From Sextonia rubra (taxonomy: Eukaryota > Streptophyta > Magnoliopsida > Laurales > Lauraceae), in contig JASUAD010000001.1 of the NCBI GenBank assembly GCA_037013555.1, positions 47,110,242-47,174,241 on the forward strand: a DNA stretch of 64,000 nt, read 5' to 3'. Shown here one piece after another: positions 37,485-49,600 of this stretch; position 1 is the first letter of the stretch, and the number at the start of each line of letters is the position of its first letter. Under the pieces are notes generated by a model. That model was not told the DNA's origin, made no database searches, and saw nothing but the letters and a program-made list of their open reading frames with translations. The position numbers and the translations under genes are program-made.

Positions 37485-40400
37485 TGATGCACTTCCTATT
37501 GTTTGTTTAGGGTGGCATGTGAGATATGTATGTGATATGATTGACTGATTGAGGTGCATCATCTGATTTGATTGTGATTGGTATATGGCACTACTGAGCC
37601 TCAGCCTTAGGATACCCGACGGGGTTAACTTTGGTTTAGTTTATGTGTTTGCCTCTGCAGAGTGTTCTGTCCTGGGACTCCGGACCCCGGGAACTAGAGA
37701 CCCATGCGTACCCTGGCCCTGTCGCTGGTGTTCTCATTCCGACTGCTCTCGAAAGGGAGAAGATAGCCAATGTAGTAGCCACTTTGACTGTTATCTGTTT
37801 ATGATTCTGATAGCATGCTTATTCATTTGCATAATTGCTTAGTATACGAACATGATTTCTATGGATCTTGCACTGTGACTATTACTCATTATTAGACACA
37901 ATTCGTGTTATCTTCTTGTGGCTTATATTTTGCTAAGTCGTTGTACTTATGAGTTGTCTTTGTGTGTTGCAGGCTCAGATCCCTCTCCCGATCCTGCGAC
38001 GGTCGACCCGACTCCAGGAGAGGCTCGCGAGGCCCCTTCCGGCCTAGAGGAGTGGACTTGATCCATCCTCCAGAGTACGGTTTGCATCATTTTGTTCTCC
38101 CCATTCATTTGAGTCTGAGTCTATTGAGGGGATTTTTCTGTACTTGTATCGTGGGCTTTGATTGATATCTGTATTTTGATTTTGATTGTTGTAAGCCCGC
38201 TCTATTGTCATACGTTCTTGTAATTGTTCTCGTCATCAGTCTAATGCCTTTGGAATCTCTTATGTCATTTTGGTATGTTGTGGTATGCCTTGATACGTAC
38301 AGCTTCCGCGTACAGTTATTTGCACGTGTGAATGATCCCTTGTGTGTGTATGCTTGGACGGGGTCTAAGTGTACGTGCACGGGAGTACGTGTGTCATTAG
38401 TTAGACTTTCTCTGACCCCCGGTCCCTGGGCTCGGGTTGTGACATATTGTCCATTCGTTAAACACCTCACCATGGGTGTTAGTTTAAGGGAATTCGATAC
38501 ACATTTCTGACTCAATGTAACACCAATAGAAAAACAACGGATACTAGATAACTTAAAACTACATCATCTGCATGGTTATAAATGATGGATGATTAGATTA
38601 TGGTTGGTTAGTAAAACTACTTTGATTCCCTTAATTTGAATGCATAGCATATTGGATTACCATTTTTTATTTCTATTATTCCAATATTGATTTTGATTTG
38701 AAATGATCATATACGAGTTAATTCTATTTGAATTGTTTCTTAACAGATGTTTTACATTAACATTGACTGGAATTGAGTATAAATGAAAGTATTCAATGAA
38801 ACGAATGTATATTGTTTTGCATTGTTTTTAGTGAATAAATTGCATACATTATTCTAAGTTCAATTGACTGAATCAAAATGGTCTGGCTCCACTCAACCTC
38901 AGTCTTATGATACCTGGCAGAGTTGACTTTGGTGTAGTAATGAACGATAGCCCTGCAATATGCTTTGGTGCTTTCAGACTTCATATATGAAAAGACCCAT
39001 TTGTACCTTGGCCCGGTCGATTGTATTCTTAATGTAAAGATCCCTAAATGGAGGATATGACAAATATAATAGCCACTTCATAAAGTATCAATTAAATGAT
39101 TCTCATGGCACGATTATTCAATTTCATAACATTCCTAGTATATTAAATTGATCTCTTTAATTACATGTTAATGATTCTTATAGATATAACGCGTATTACC
39201 TTAATTATGCTAATGCTTTGCTGAATAATCTTATTCATTAGTTGTTTTTGGTATTACAGGCCTAAATCTAGCTTCCAATCTTGAGAAGATTGAGAAGAAT
39301 TCAAATGAGGCTTTCGAGAAACCCTCTAGCCTAGATGAGTGGACGGTGGATCAGTTTTTATCGGTCTAACCACGGAGAGCGTCAAGGATTAAAGTTTAAG
39401 CCTCATTTTGGGATATAACTGCATCTAGGATTCATGACTACTTCAGTTTTATTTTGATATACATGGATTATGACCCATTTGTATTTTGAAACGGTGTAAC
39501 TCCTCCTCTTTGTTCAGGAACTTTTTTCCATTTTGTAAAGACATATTTCTTTTAACTCTTATAAATGTACTTTAGTCCGGTCTTATGATAACTTTTTCCA
39601 TGATTTATATTGACAGTTTCTGCATATTGAATGTTTAGATAAATGTCTATGAATAGCATCTCACCTGCGTAAGTAGGATGACTATCCTTTGTGTAGTTCC
39701 GCCTAGACTTGGGTCTAGGTGTGAATTATACGAGAGTACATGTGTTACTTTTTATGTTGTAATTCTAATACCTGAATTCTTGGGCTCAAGTTGTGAAACC
39801 AGCCATAAGATCACCTAAGGTATGATTTGATGTACGTTGGAATGTATTTGGTTGTTTGAATAGTTTCTTAAAAAGTATGTTTTTAATCGTTCAAAGATGC
39901 AAAGTGCATTGCTCTACTTTTGCTTGTATTTAGTTGAATCGTCATACTTACAACTATTCAATTGATATTACAGGCTCAGCTGTCAATACTGATCTAGCCG
40001 AGATTGATAAGACTCAGAAGGAAACTCCAAGGGTTCCTTCAGGATTATTAGAATGGACCACTGAGGATATCTTCTGATCACTCGTAAGGAGAGTGCCACC
40101 ATAAGTCTTATTTTGGGATCTATTTTGTAGTTGCGGTTGTATATACCATCTTATCCCTCGTAGTTGAACAAGCAATGGGGTGGTAATTTTATATATCCAA
40201 TCTTGTACTGATAATTACATGAATTTTATAGCCAATGGTCCAAAGCTCTTCACTATGTGTATAAAACTTATATTAATGTTTCAAAGATTTAAATTCTATG
40301 GATTGTTCAACTATGATACCTTGTTTAATTATGATATCTCGTGATTAATGAATTATACAGGTGATAACTCAAAACTTCCGCTGGAGACACTCATGATAAG

Positions 40401-40555
40401 TGTCATTGAGGGGTCCTTAACCGTGTGAAGATTGTAAGTATCCCTTGTGGATTTTATCTTGACATGGAGTTGGATAAAATTTTACAGGAGTAGGTGTGTA
40501 ACACCTCGTAAATTACCTATTTAAGGAAAGCCTACGCTTGGGTTGTGACATGGCC

Positions 40556-40932
40556 CACACTCGGGAAAGGAAGACTAGACATGTGGGAGAGGAAGCTTGC
40601 ACACGCGAGAACAGAAGCCCACACGGGGGAAGGAAAATCTACACACACAGGAAAGATAACATATTCAAATCTTGGATAGCCAGGTGAACATTGTCACTTC
40701 TTCCCACTTGGGTAAAGACCATATGCTCTTAAGGAGATAAAATATACGGCTTCTTAATACAGTAATTATATTCAATTATTCATTAAAACTCAATGCAGAA
40801 CACAAATGGTTTCTATGCAAGAGAGATAATGGCATTTTCATTTATTCATGAATATACTAATGCTTTGACAGTTGACATTCTCCAAGAGACAAGTATTTTA
40901 GTTATAGGAAGATAGAAGAAGGCAACCAAAGC
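40556..40932. other. Gap between LTR A and the chitinase gene
   Basis: A purine-rich stretch with recurring CACAC and GGGAAAGGAA words. The right half is probably the chitinase 3' UTR (minus strand). No gene is seen. Confidence 0.4.
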
Positions 40933-41981
40933 TCAAACAGCACTCTTGATGGAACTGCTGTATCCATTGTCATAGAATTTAGACCATAGCATGACCCCTC
41001 CATACTTAGCGGACTGCTTGATGGCTGGTAGCACATCGGATGTAACGGTGTCAGCTGGGATGAAACCACCATTTTTGCTGGCCTCCTGAGAGGCCGGCAA
41101 TCCCAAGAAAAATTGGCTGGCCCGAACCGATGAAGTCCACTGGTTCCATGCATTCTTCAGATTGTCGGCATTGCCCGAGTATTGGCAGCCAGGGTTGTTG
41201 TAGAATTGAATCCAGACGTAGTCAAAGAGTCCGGTGTTGAGTGCAGTACCGAGTAAGGTATCCGGGTAGGGACACTGGGGGGCTGCGGTCAGGTACACCT
41301 TCTGCGAACCACTTTTGCCTGACAAGTACCTGGGAGTTGAAGTTCAAATTAAACAAGGCATTAGAAATTTTAGCATGTGGATGGATAGGTCTGCTGCAAA
41401 TGGGATGGCCTGCAGATGGAAGTGCTGTGCTTGGATAATGCTATGAATATGATTGATGATAAGTGAATGAATGAAGGGAGGCGGGTGTACCTGGCAAGCT
41501 CATCCCAGTATTGGGTGGCTTGGGGTGCTTCAATGTCGAAATCGATGCCATCGAGAACAGCATCACCGAGTGGGCGGGAAGATGATTGGCCGCCGAGGAA
41601 GTTATTCCACAAGTACTCCCCAACTTGCCTGGCATCATCCGCGGAGGAGAGAGAGTAGGTGCCTTCTGCTCCACCTATCGAAAGGAAGACTTTGATGCCG
41701 CGATTTTGGCAGTCTTTAATAGCAGTGCTCAACCCACTGCAAGTCGATGATGGATCGCAGTGGCCGGCGAGATTCAGAGTCGGAGTCTGGCCGTTGCCGA
41801 ATGTGGACAGGAAAGCTATGTTGACATATTCATAGTTTCCCGTTTGACATGTATCGGCTAAGGTCCCTTCTTGTCCATTTTGGCCCCAGTAGATGGCAAT
41901 TCCTCCCGAGTGGGACCCTCTGATCAGTGCGAGCAACAACAGGAATGTCAAACCCATTGATGATCTTCTTGGGACTTCCAT
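40933..41981 (-). CDS. Class III acidic endochitinase (GH18), two exons
   Basis: Exon 1 (41981-41491) and exon 2 (41329-40933) join across a 161-bp GT-AG intron within an Arg codon to give 295 aa, the usual class III length. Residues 1-25 form a signal peptide ending GSHS before GGIAIYWGQNG, so the product is secreted to the apoplast or vacuole. The GH18 catalytic motif DGIDFDIE is complete (Asp144, Asp147, Asp149, Glu151), and SIGG at 101-104 is the second GH18 signature. Cysteines 45, 75, 81 and 91, and those in APQC and NPGC, fit the conserved disulfides. Enzymes of this type hydrolyse chitin and often have lysozyme activity; a role in pathogen defence is typical. The frame stays open upstream through a (CT)n tract, but the ATG at 41981 is the natural start before the signal peptide. 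Confidence 0.93.
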
Positions 41982-41983
41982 GC

Positions 41984-41984
<1 letters not shown>

Positions 41985-42072
<88 letters not shown>
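41985..42072 (-). repeat. (CT)44 microsatellite directly before the chitinase start codon
   Basis: Forty-four uninterrupted AG units (CT on the gene strand) end three bases upstream of the ATG, so the tract lies in the 5' UTR or core promoter. CT tracts of this kind are known plant promoter/leader elements. Uninterrupted length predicts high polymorphism. Confidence 0.9.
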
Positions 42073-42074
<2 letters not shown>

Positions 42075-42478
42075 TCCTTGTAAACTGATTGAACAACGAA
42101 AATGAAGAATTAGGAGTGGAATGCTTTGGATGCAAAGGGACCCAAGTAGTAGTCCTTTTTTTTTATTGGGGAACAGAGGGAAGACTCCGTGGCTCCTTCT
42201 CGGTATGAAGAGGGGGCACTCTACAAAGACTTTCAAAAATGATGTTACGTGCAAGTTGGAGACCCATCAGATTTTCTTCCATCAGAACGCGTTGCTTGAA
42301 CGTCTAAGAAGATCTTTCTTCTCGTCCATTCTTCTCCTGCAACGTACCCGAGAGTTAATGATGGCTTGGTCAAGACGGCAAGACCACATGTAAATACAAT
42401 GTTTTCCACTGTTCCCAGCCTACACGGCTAATAAAAAGGGGGAAGACGAGAGAGAGCTGTCAACTGAGTTGAGGAGAA
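42073..42478 (-). other. Upstream region of the chitinase gene
   Basis: This is the likely promoter. A TTGAC-type W-box core (GTCAA on the plus strand near 42459) is the only defence-related motif noticed. No convincing TATA box was found close to the CT tract. Confidence 0.35.
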
Positions 42479-44342
42479 CAGTGGCGGACCCAGAAAATTT
42501 TTTTGGCTGAACTTTCTCTAAGCTCTTCTAGAGTATCGCGTTTAGATAGATATATATATATACACAAAATATTATATACTTCTCTCATCATTGTGTTAGT
42601 ATAGGTTATTGAATACATGATTTTCAACTAGTTTTTCTTTTTTTAAGGAATCCTATTACTAACACCGAATTCATAAATAAGCTTTTGAACTACAACACCT
42701 AAGCCTCAAGAAATTAGCACATCAATTAGTAACCACACTACACAAATAATAAAGAAACTCTATACAAATTTAAACAAGTAACAATCAATATATTGGAAAA
42801 ACGAGTCCAAAAAAATCCAAACAGAAGAAGAACTATAAATAGTTGAAGCTCAATTTATATAATTTGTTGCTATCTATATTCCATCTACAAGAAAATTGCT
42901 ATGTTGGGGGTTTGTGCTTCAATTCATAATCGAGTTAGAATTTTGGATTCAATGCCAAAGCAAGTCTAATAAGCAATTTAGATCTCAATACTTAATTGAG
43001 TAAGCAATTGAGGGATTTTGGTTTTAATGCTTTTAATTTTGAATTAGGATTTATGGATTTAGTGTGTTAATCAAGGGAATTTGGGGAATTCGGGCTTAGG
43101 GTTTCCATTTAGGATTTGGTAATTTATGGCAAAGGGTCTAGATTAGGATTTGGGGATTTTGGGTTTGGAATTAGAATTTGAAGATTAAGGGTTCATATCT
43201 AATTTCTAAAATTCCTTTGATCATATCATAATCCAGGGTTCGATTCCAGTTATCTAGAGAGGTAGAGCCTAGATGCTTTCTTTCATTCCGGTTGACTTAA
43301 GGGAAGTAAGCTTCAACAACCCTCTCTCTCAAATAAGAGAAACCATACACGGCAACTCTTTTTACTACTCTTGCATCGATGTTGACTCCAAGCTCCACCA
43401 TAGCTTTCGGGACCTCGACAGCTTCTACAATAGTAGATTTGGAGACGACCAAAAAAAAAAAACAAAGAGAGACACATCATCTGAGAAAACAAGCTCAAGA
43501 TCATAAAAATGCGGGAACAATTGTGGAGAGTCTTCTTCCTCCTTCAATTGCAGAAGTTAAGTTGCGTGATCTGAGGTGACTGTGTGCACTCTTTAAAATT
43601 AGCAAAACAAAATTAATTCCCAAAAATGACTATCAAATTATATTCCTTTTAATAAAAAATAGATATCCATCCATCACTCTAACAACCTAAATTAAAAAAT
43701 AAAAAAACTTGCATCTACATATACACCATATATCCTCCATCTTTTACCTTTTTAATCATCTCTCTTTTTCCTCTTAAGCACACAATGAAACCCAATCTAC
43801 TCAATTTCTATATATTCATGGAAACAATCTGGGCCTATTGTGTAATTTGGGTGTAGTGTTTTTGCATTGACAGGTGGCCAACGTTAGCAAGTACCCCTCA
43901 AAGCGGAGCTTTTACACTTCCCTTTCTCCAAGGAGTCGAAAGGGTAAGTCCAACATGGATGGAGATGGTTAAGATCACATAGTTTTACATCATGCAAGTG
44001 ATGATGAGCATGCCTCTTCTGTTCCTTTTTCACAGTGATAGTGGGCCATCCAACACGACTCATCCAAAGTGAACATCCTTGTAAAACCTTCCTCCACTTG
44101 GAAATTTAAAAACAAGGCTGGATAGGTGGTGTGGTTGTTTTCACGCACCTGGGGCATGGGCCAAGGCCCAATTCCTGATTTTGGTGTTTTTTAGATTTGA
44201 TCTGTGGCAGCCGCCCCAGGTCATCAAGAAGTATATAATATTTTGTGTATATATATATATATATATTTAAAAGCGGTATTTTAGGCCAGTCAGTCTAGAG
44301 AAAGTTTTGCCCCACCAAAAAAAAATTCTTGGTCCGCCACTA
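42479..44342. mobile_element. 1.86-kb long-TIR DNA transposon (hAT- or MULE-like), non-autonomous
   Basis: The left end is CAGTGGCGGACCCAGAAAAT and the right end in reverse complement is TAGTGGCGGACCAAGAATTT. The inverted arms extend for about 110 bases (42479-42590 against 44228-44342) and include the shared ATACACAAAATATTATATACTTCT segment (20 bases of it identical). The interior is AT-rich and contains one unidentified frame (43273-43506) but no transposase. The CAGTGGCGG terminus resembles hAT ends, while the long arms resemble MULEs. No matching target duplication is present: GAGGAGAA on the left, GTGCGTTA on the right. Confidence 0.65.
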
Positions 44343-45814
44343 GTGCGTTAGATGGTTGTCATTCACCACATTAAAGAGCATGGATGAGAATTTGGCAGAG
44401 TGGGATTCTGACTGACCAGATCGGAGGTCATTGTGGCCATTGACCGGTGAAGTATTCTTGCAAGGTGTTTATGAGGGGGAGCGCAATCTGCGCCATCGGG
44501 AGAAGAGGAAGCACCAGAGTAACGATAAAATCTCTAGAGTAAGGAAGCGTACTCACCAGAAAACATTAAGAAAATATGTGAGACCCCCTCCAGATATTCC
44601 AGATATGGGAAGCTCTAATTTGACTATGACAACCCAGTAGATGTTATCAGCGAGTTGTTCATTATTTTTTTAATTTAGCTTGGATTCAATAATTCTTTTT
44701 TGGCCTTTGCTCAAAAGGGGTATATAGATAAGTTTTTTTTTTCCTTCTTGCATTTATTTTTATTTATTTATTTGTTTATTTATTTTTTCTAGGGTTTTGA
44801 GGGCATAGATGCATCGTTTTGTAACTTGAAGTGTGGATCAATATGAATGCTGCTAAAATGTAAATTCCATTCTTTTTTCATTTTAATTCTTGTTTCTTTT
44901 CTTCTATTTTGCTTCCCATTCAGCCGCATAATAATGGATATTTTGTAAGAGGTCTTTTGCATCCTGGGGAGATCAGATTAATCTAGAAATATTGGCAATT
45001 TGGTTTACTTAATATTGGCAATTTGGTTTACTTAATCTAAAATTTTCGTTCAAATTGTAATGGACCAAACGCCCTGCTTTCTCCTCCAGTGTCCAGACTG
45101 ATGACGGTATATTAGTACCAAATGCCAACAGTTGCCTAATTAACCATTTTAGATCAATCCAACTCTTCAGAGGAATTTTTCTTGAGTATTCAGATATGTT
45201 TGTGCTGGGGAAAAGAGGAAAGATAGAACTTCTAGCTGATAATTTTGGTTCACTGATCAAATACAGTAAATGCTAGCCTTGTGGTTACCTATTGTAAGGC
45301 ATAGCTACTGCATCTTGCATACCAAAAATCATAGAAATTAGATTTCTTCACTAAGGCTGTGCAAGCCCTATGCAATTTTGGCATGTTGTTCTGGGGTTCG
45401 TTCAGTAAAGATTCTCGGACTGTTTTTTTAAATTCCATTTTCATTTTCTTCTCGTTCGTAAACTAGCTGGGAGTCAAAAGCATCCAAGTCAGGGCTTAAC
45501 TCATTCACATTTTCCTGGCTTGAGGACTTTAAATGGGCCAGGTTGACAGGTGATCACCATAACCTAAGTGAGGCTGGCCAATAGATGGCCATCAGCCAAA
45601 CAAACCAAGCAGAGGGAATAAAGAAGAGGCAGAAGATGGGTACGTCTCCAGCTTAATGAACCAAACCAGAGGGCTCCCACCCACAGAGGAACAGTTAAAA
45701 TGCATTTCTTCAGCGCTTGGTATTTCGATGACTCTATGTTGTAAATGATTTGGGGCCCCCATCAGCCAAACAGGAGACAGGCTGGTGAACTCCTGTCCTC
45801 CAGACTGGCCTATG
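44343..45814 (+). pseudogene. Truncated copy of the glycosyltransferase 3' end
   Basis: The block matches 30311-32012 in order: the second half of the last coding exon, the 3' UTR and downstream DNA. It starts exactly at the right end of the TIR element, so there is no promoter or upstream exon. The coding remnant has lost one GAG codon near 44399, has CGA changed to TGA at 44413-44415, lacks six bases in the basic region and has a 9-bp duplication near 44593. An open stretch from 44431 to 44640 survives only because the exon is mostly intact. It lacks the 182-bp tandem duplication of the parent and some 80 bases matching 31800-31884. It is non-functional. Confidence 0.88.
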
Positions 45815-46633
45815 GGTTGATGAGAGTCAAGCTGATGATTACTGGAGAACACTGGCCCCTAATCTAGTTGCTAATCATGCAAAGCACTGTATTACACCTC
45901 ATGTCACATTTGGCTACCAAATTCTTATTTCGTGTTTCCAGTTCTCAAGGGTTGTAAATTAGTCAGGCCCACAGCAGACCTGGATTAATTAACTTTCAGC
46001 AATGCGACCTCATAAATCATCAGCCCAACCTGCCATACACAATAATTGCATGATTATGATATGTAATGGTGTTGATAATGAATTAGATTGTTCTCCAATT
46101 TATGAGAAGGCCATTACCAACTTTATCAACCGAACCTCATCATGCCAACTAAGTCATTCCCACGAGTAAAACATTCCTGAACAAGCTATAAATATGTCCT
46201 CATCAAAGTCTAAAGTAGACAAGCACAACTCCGCCAACCCACAACCAGAGGTAGAGAGGTACACGCAAACGCACGTGGGAGATGCACTTACTTCACATTG
46301 TCATTGTCACAAGCTTGCATCAATATCAACCTGTAAGAAATCCTCTGCTTTTAAACCATGATTAGATAAAGAAAGGGGCATCACTAAAGAAGCCCAATGA
46401 CCGTCCATTTAGGATTTAGATAGTAATAATTCATAACCATTTTTCCAGTATACTAATTTGCTACCAAATTACTACTGAATATCAACAACATTATAAGAAA
46501 AATTATCCATGAGACAACGTGAAAGTTGAATACTCAATACAGGGTATTGAAAACAAAAAAAAGAAAAAAGAAAAATAAACCCTCAACAAGTAGGCTTGAG
46601 CAACAGATGTCCCTCGCAAAATGGCCATCCGCA
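45815..46633. other. Region between the pseudogene and FCF1
   Basis: No gene is recognised. The part adjacent to 46634 is the probable 3' UTR of FCF1 on the minus strand. Confidence 0.4.
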
Positions 46634-49600
46634 TCAGAACCTTGGTGCTAGCAAAACAAAAACATGGTACACATCTCAGATAAAATGAGTCATATCTAGC
46701 ATAAATGTAAGAGGATGTAGAAAGCACAATAGCTTTATCCTACCTCCACCGATTGTTGCTTCAGGCAGGCGCTCGATCGAATATTTATGTTGTGTGATAT
46801 ACATGATAGGCACACCGGGAATCTGCTCACCATCGAGAAATTTTGTAAACAAGACTGAGAAGCAGAAGGAAAGTCAAGTGCTTATCATACCTTGCGAATC
46901 CGTCGCTTCAAGTCTCTATCACATGTAGCAACAATGTAGCATTTGTGCTGTCCAAAAAATGAGAGTAAGTTTCCTGATAAGAATGAGAGGAGAACAAAAC
47001 AAAACAAAAATTGTGACTACGAATTAATTTAACAGAAAACTCAGTGGTCCCTCTGTGATAAAAATAATAAGAAAAAAAAATAACAAATGAAATCAACATT
47101 TGAGTTTTATTTCTTTGGAGAACCATTCAAACATTAAAGCATATTTTGTATGGAGATATTCACTGGATTTTAAAGAAAATGATGGTTGACCATTTCAATT
47201 AAACAAAAGGATGATTGGAAGGTTCTCATATTTACCACGGATTTTGTATTATTGCACATTTTTCCTAAAAAATGAATAGCAATTGAATTATCACAACTCT
47301 AAGCTCAGGATTTTTATTGTCTTCTTGAAAGCTCAAGACTTTTGTTGTTATACTATGTCATATCTCAATCAACGCAAGAGGGATCAGAAGCTAGAGGGAC
47401 AGACTAACACTAAAGACAGACGAACATTGATTTGACAGCAGTAACAGAGAGAGTCAGAAATACACGCTGCTGACGCATTATGCAATGTAGAGATTTCTGA
47501 TTATACCTGAGTAACCCGATCCACAAGACAATCATCAGCATATGTTCCTTTGTGGGTGCAAGGTAGTCTCTCAAACCGAGGATCTTTTGCAATCCTGTAA
47601 CAAAGAGGAAAAAAAAAAGGCATAACAAAGACAATTAGGACAAATCTAAGAAGTACGGATACGGATATGGGACACAGATACAATACGACACGGATACACA
47701 GATACGGCATTTCTCAAAAAAGTAGAACACAGACACGTCGGGGGACACGTTAATAATATATATTAATATATATAATCATCTACTAAAAAAATAATATCGT
47801 TTTAACTTTTTTAATCAATTTAACAATCAAAAAATAAAAATTCAAGTACCAACTAACAAACATATCAAATTATCAAATATTAATACAAGACTAAAACATA
47901 AATCATAATCATTAAACATAAAATATCCACAGTTCCATAATCCATATAAAAAAAGGGCGGAATGATCTCTTTCCCCCCCAAAAAAAAAAGCAAAAAAGAA
48001 GCCTATCTTGAGGCCTATTCTTTAGTGAAATATTTATTTGTCTTTAACTTGTGATATAATTAATATTTATAATCATACATTTTTCTATGGTACAAAATTG
48101 TCATATATCAAGTTTACAAGTTTTAATAACCACATGTTAACAAAGTGTCCAAGAGATATCAGCCACATATTTATTTTTTAGTCATAGACACAGGCTAAGA
48201 ATTATGGGACACATTGCAAAAAGAGTGTCAAATAAATGTCCGAATTTAAGATTTTTAGTTCTTAATTATGGACACGGCTAAATAGTATCAGACACGTGTC
48301 CGAGAGAGTCCGAAGAGTGTCGGTGTTTGATACGTGTCCGACACAGATACGTCACTTTATTAGAAGTATCCATGCTTCATAGGGACAAATCATGTAATGC
48401 TAAATGAACTAGTAAAAACAGAGCCTGAGGTAGCAAGCTCAGCTGGAAAGGGACATCAAAGTCCCCTAGGAGGAGGCAAGGTCCCAATTGGAACGGGGAG
48501 GTCTCATCCAACATCATTTTAAGAAAAATAGGTTAGATAGGGTTATCAGAAGATAAAGATAAAAGAAGATCTCTATATACAATGCATGCACGTGGAAACA
48601 ACAACAGAGTCTAGATAATATACATGCTGTCCAAGAATTCAGCTTAGGGAAGATAGGAATAGAGAAACAGCATTTGTGCAGATGATGATGACGACATGCC
48701 AACACTCCAGATTACCAATTAAAAAGAGAATGTTGTTCAATGAAAATGGCAATGTTCAAGATAGTAGACGGTGTAAGAGAAGGTAGTTCTACCTCAAAGC
48801 TACACGGTACTTCTGACCTAATTTTTCCAGTTCTGCCATGACACAATCAGTGATACAAGGGGTGCCTTCACAAATCATATCAGAAAAGCAATAAATCACA
48901 AATCAAAATTTAAGAAACAGTATAAAAGGCATCAACTTGAAATTGAGCATTGTGATCAAGCTATTTGTATACTTACATTTTGCGTATAAGCAGTCCATCA
49001 TTCCTTTCTCCAAATCCAACTATAAGAAAAATGTAAATGATTAGTTGTGCCGGATGTTCAATCTTCCCTTAACGTAATTCTTAATTTCATTGGCATATCT
49101 AGTCAAAAGGGGTCACCCACATTACATCTTAAGCGTGTTTGAATGTGCCTCAGAATTCAGATCAAAAGAACTGTTCGGTTGTCTATATATTATGGTGGAA
49201 CGAATGGTTGGCAGTCAAATTCTTCACTTTTGATGTATATAAAAGAAGAAATTAATTATGTGAATCAATTTTCATCTCCTCTAACCTAAATAATATAAAG
49301 AGCAATACATTTCCTCAACAGAAAAATATTATTTTGAGCATAAAGTGTCACATACACCTCATCTTTGTCGCTACATACACACAGGAACACAGAAGCACAC
49401 ACTCACAAAGGGGAAAGAGGAGAGTTTTGGGGGCGTTTGGGGGGGGGCGGGGGGGGGGGTGTGTGGGTGTAGTACTTTTGGAGCACAAACACATGATGCC
49501 CTTAATCTTGGAATGCCAAAATATGCAAATAGAATCTTGGGGTCTTTCCAGAATGTAACTCAAATTAAGTGCATTCACAAAAACTGCATCTTGTATTTTA

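Larger units (their letters stand above)
35761..38444 (+). mobile_element. Solo LTR C (innermost, 2684 bp), TSD TATTG
   Basis: It begins TGTAACACTCCGACCC and ends CTCGGGTTGTGACA. The direct repeat TATTG sits at 35756-35760 and 38445-38449. It is the best preserved copy and is CpG-rich compared with A and B. A TATAAATA box at 36113-36120, followed by a CT-rich stretch, is a plausible LTR promoter and transcript start. The central array of ACGGCTAAGCCGT palindromes is at 36495-36850 and a GTATCA-type hexamer repeat at 37431-37484. No reverse transcriptase, integrase or gag frame is present. It is a solo LTR, or less likely a short non-autonomous element. Confidence 0.88.
34397..39798 (+). mobile_element. 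Solo LTR B (middle, about 2.71 kb net), TSD CCAGC
   Basis: It starts TATAACACTCCGTCCCC and ends CTCAAGTTGTGAAA, which are mutated forms of TGTAACACTCC...GTTGTGACA. The perfect direct repeat CCAGC at 34392-34396 and 39799-39803 confirms the borders. It is interrupted by LTR C and one target copy (35761-38449) and resumes at 38450. Net length is about 2713 bases, colinear with A and C, with no coding capacity. Confidence 0.85.
32394..40550 (+). mobile_element. Solo LTR A (outermost, about 2.75 kb net), TSD TGGCC
   Basis: It begins TGTGACACCCTGTC and ends CTTGGGTTGTGACA. The direct repeat TGGCC flanks it at 32389-32393 and 40551-40555. Its sequence is interrupted by LTR B (34397-39803 including one target copy) and resumes at 39804. 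Net length is about 2750 bases. No gag-pol frames, primer-binding site or second LTR are present. The central part (about 33470-33730) carries a decayed array of the ACGGCTAAGCCGT palindrome. It is the most eroded of the three nested copies, consistent with being the oldest insertion. Confidence 0.85.

Noticed and set aside
37257..37562. Frames rich in Gln-Tyr, Ser-Ile or Ile-Leu in the LTR nest
   Set aside because: They translate the GTATCA hexamer repeat of LTR C.
32394..40550. One full-length LTR retrotransposon with A's halves as its two LTRs
   Set aside because: There are no gag-pol frames and the three sets of target duplications fit nested solo LTRs much better.
41893..42105. Plus-strand frame with an Arg-Glu repeat
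   Set aside because: It is the antisense of the chitinase start and the AG microsatellite.
41982..42254. Upstream extension of the chitinase frame through a Ser-Leu repeat
   Set aside because: It is translation of the (CT)n tract and leader; the signal peptide begins at the ATG at 41981.
43273..43506. 77-codon frame inside the 1.86-kb TIR element
   Set aside because: No similarity to a transposase or other family could be recognised; an antisense frame overlaps it.
44431..44640. Short protein resembling the glycosyltransferase C-terminus
   Set aside because: It is the surviving part of the duplicated last exon downstream of a stop, with no promoter or start context, so it is treated as a pseudogene.
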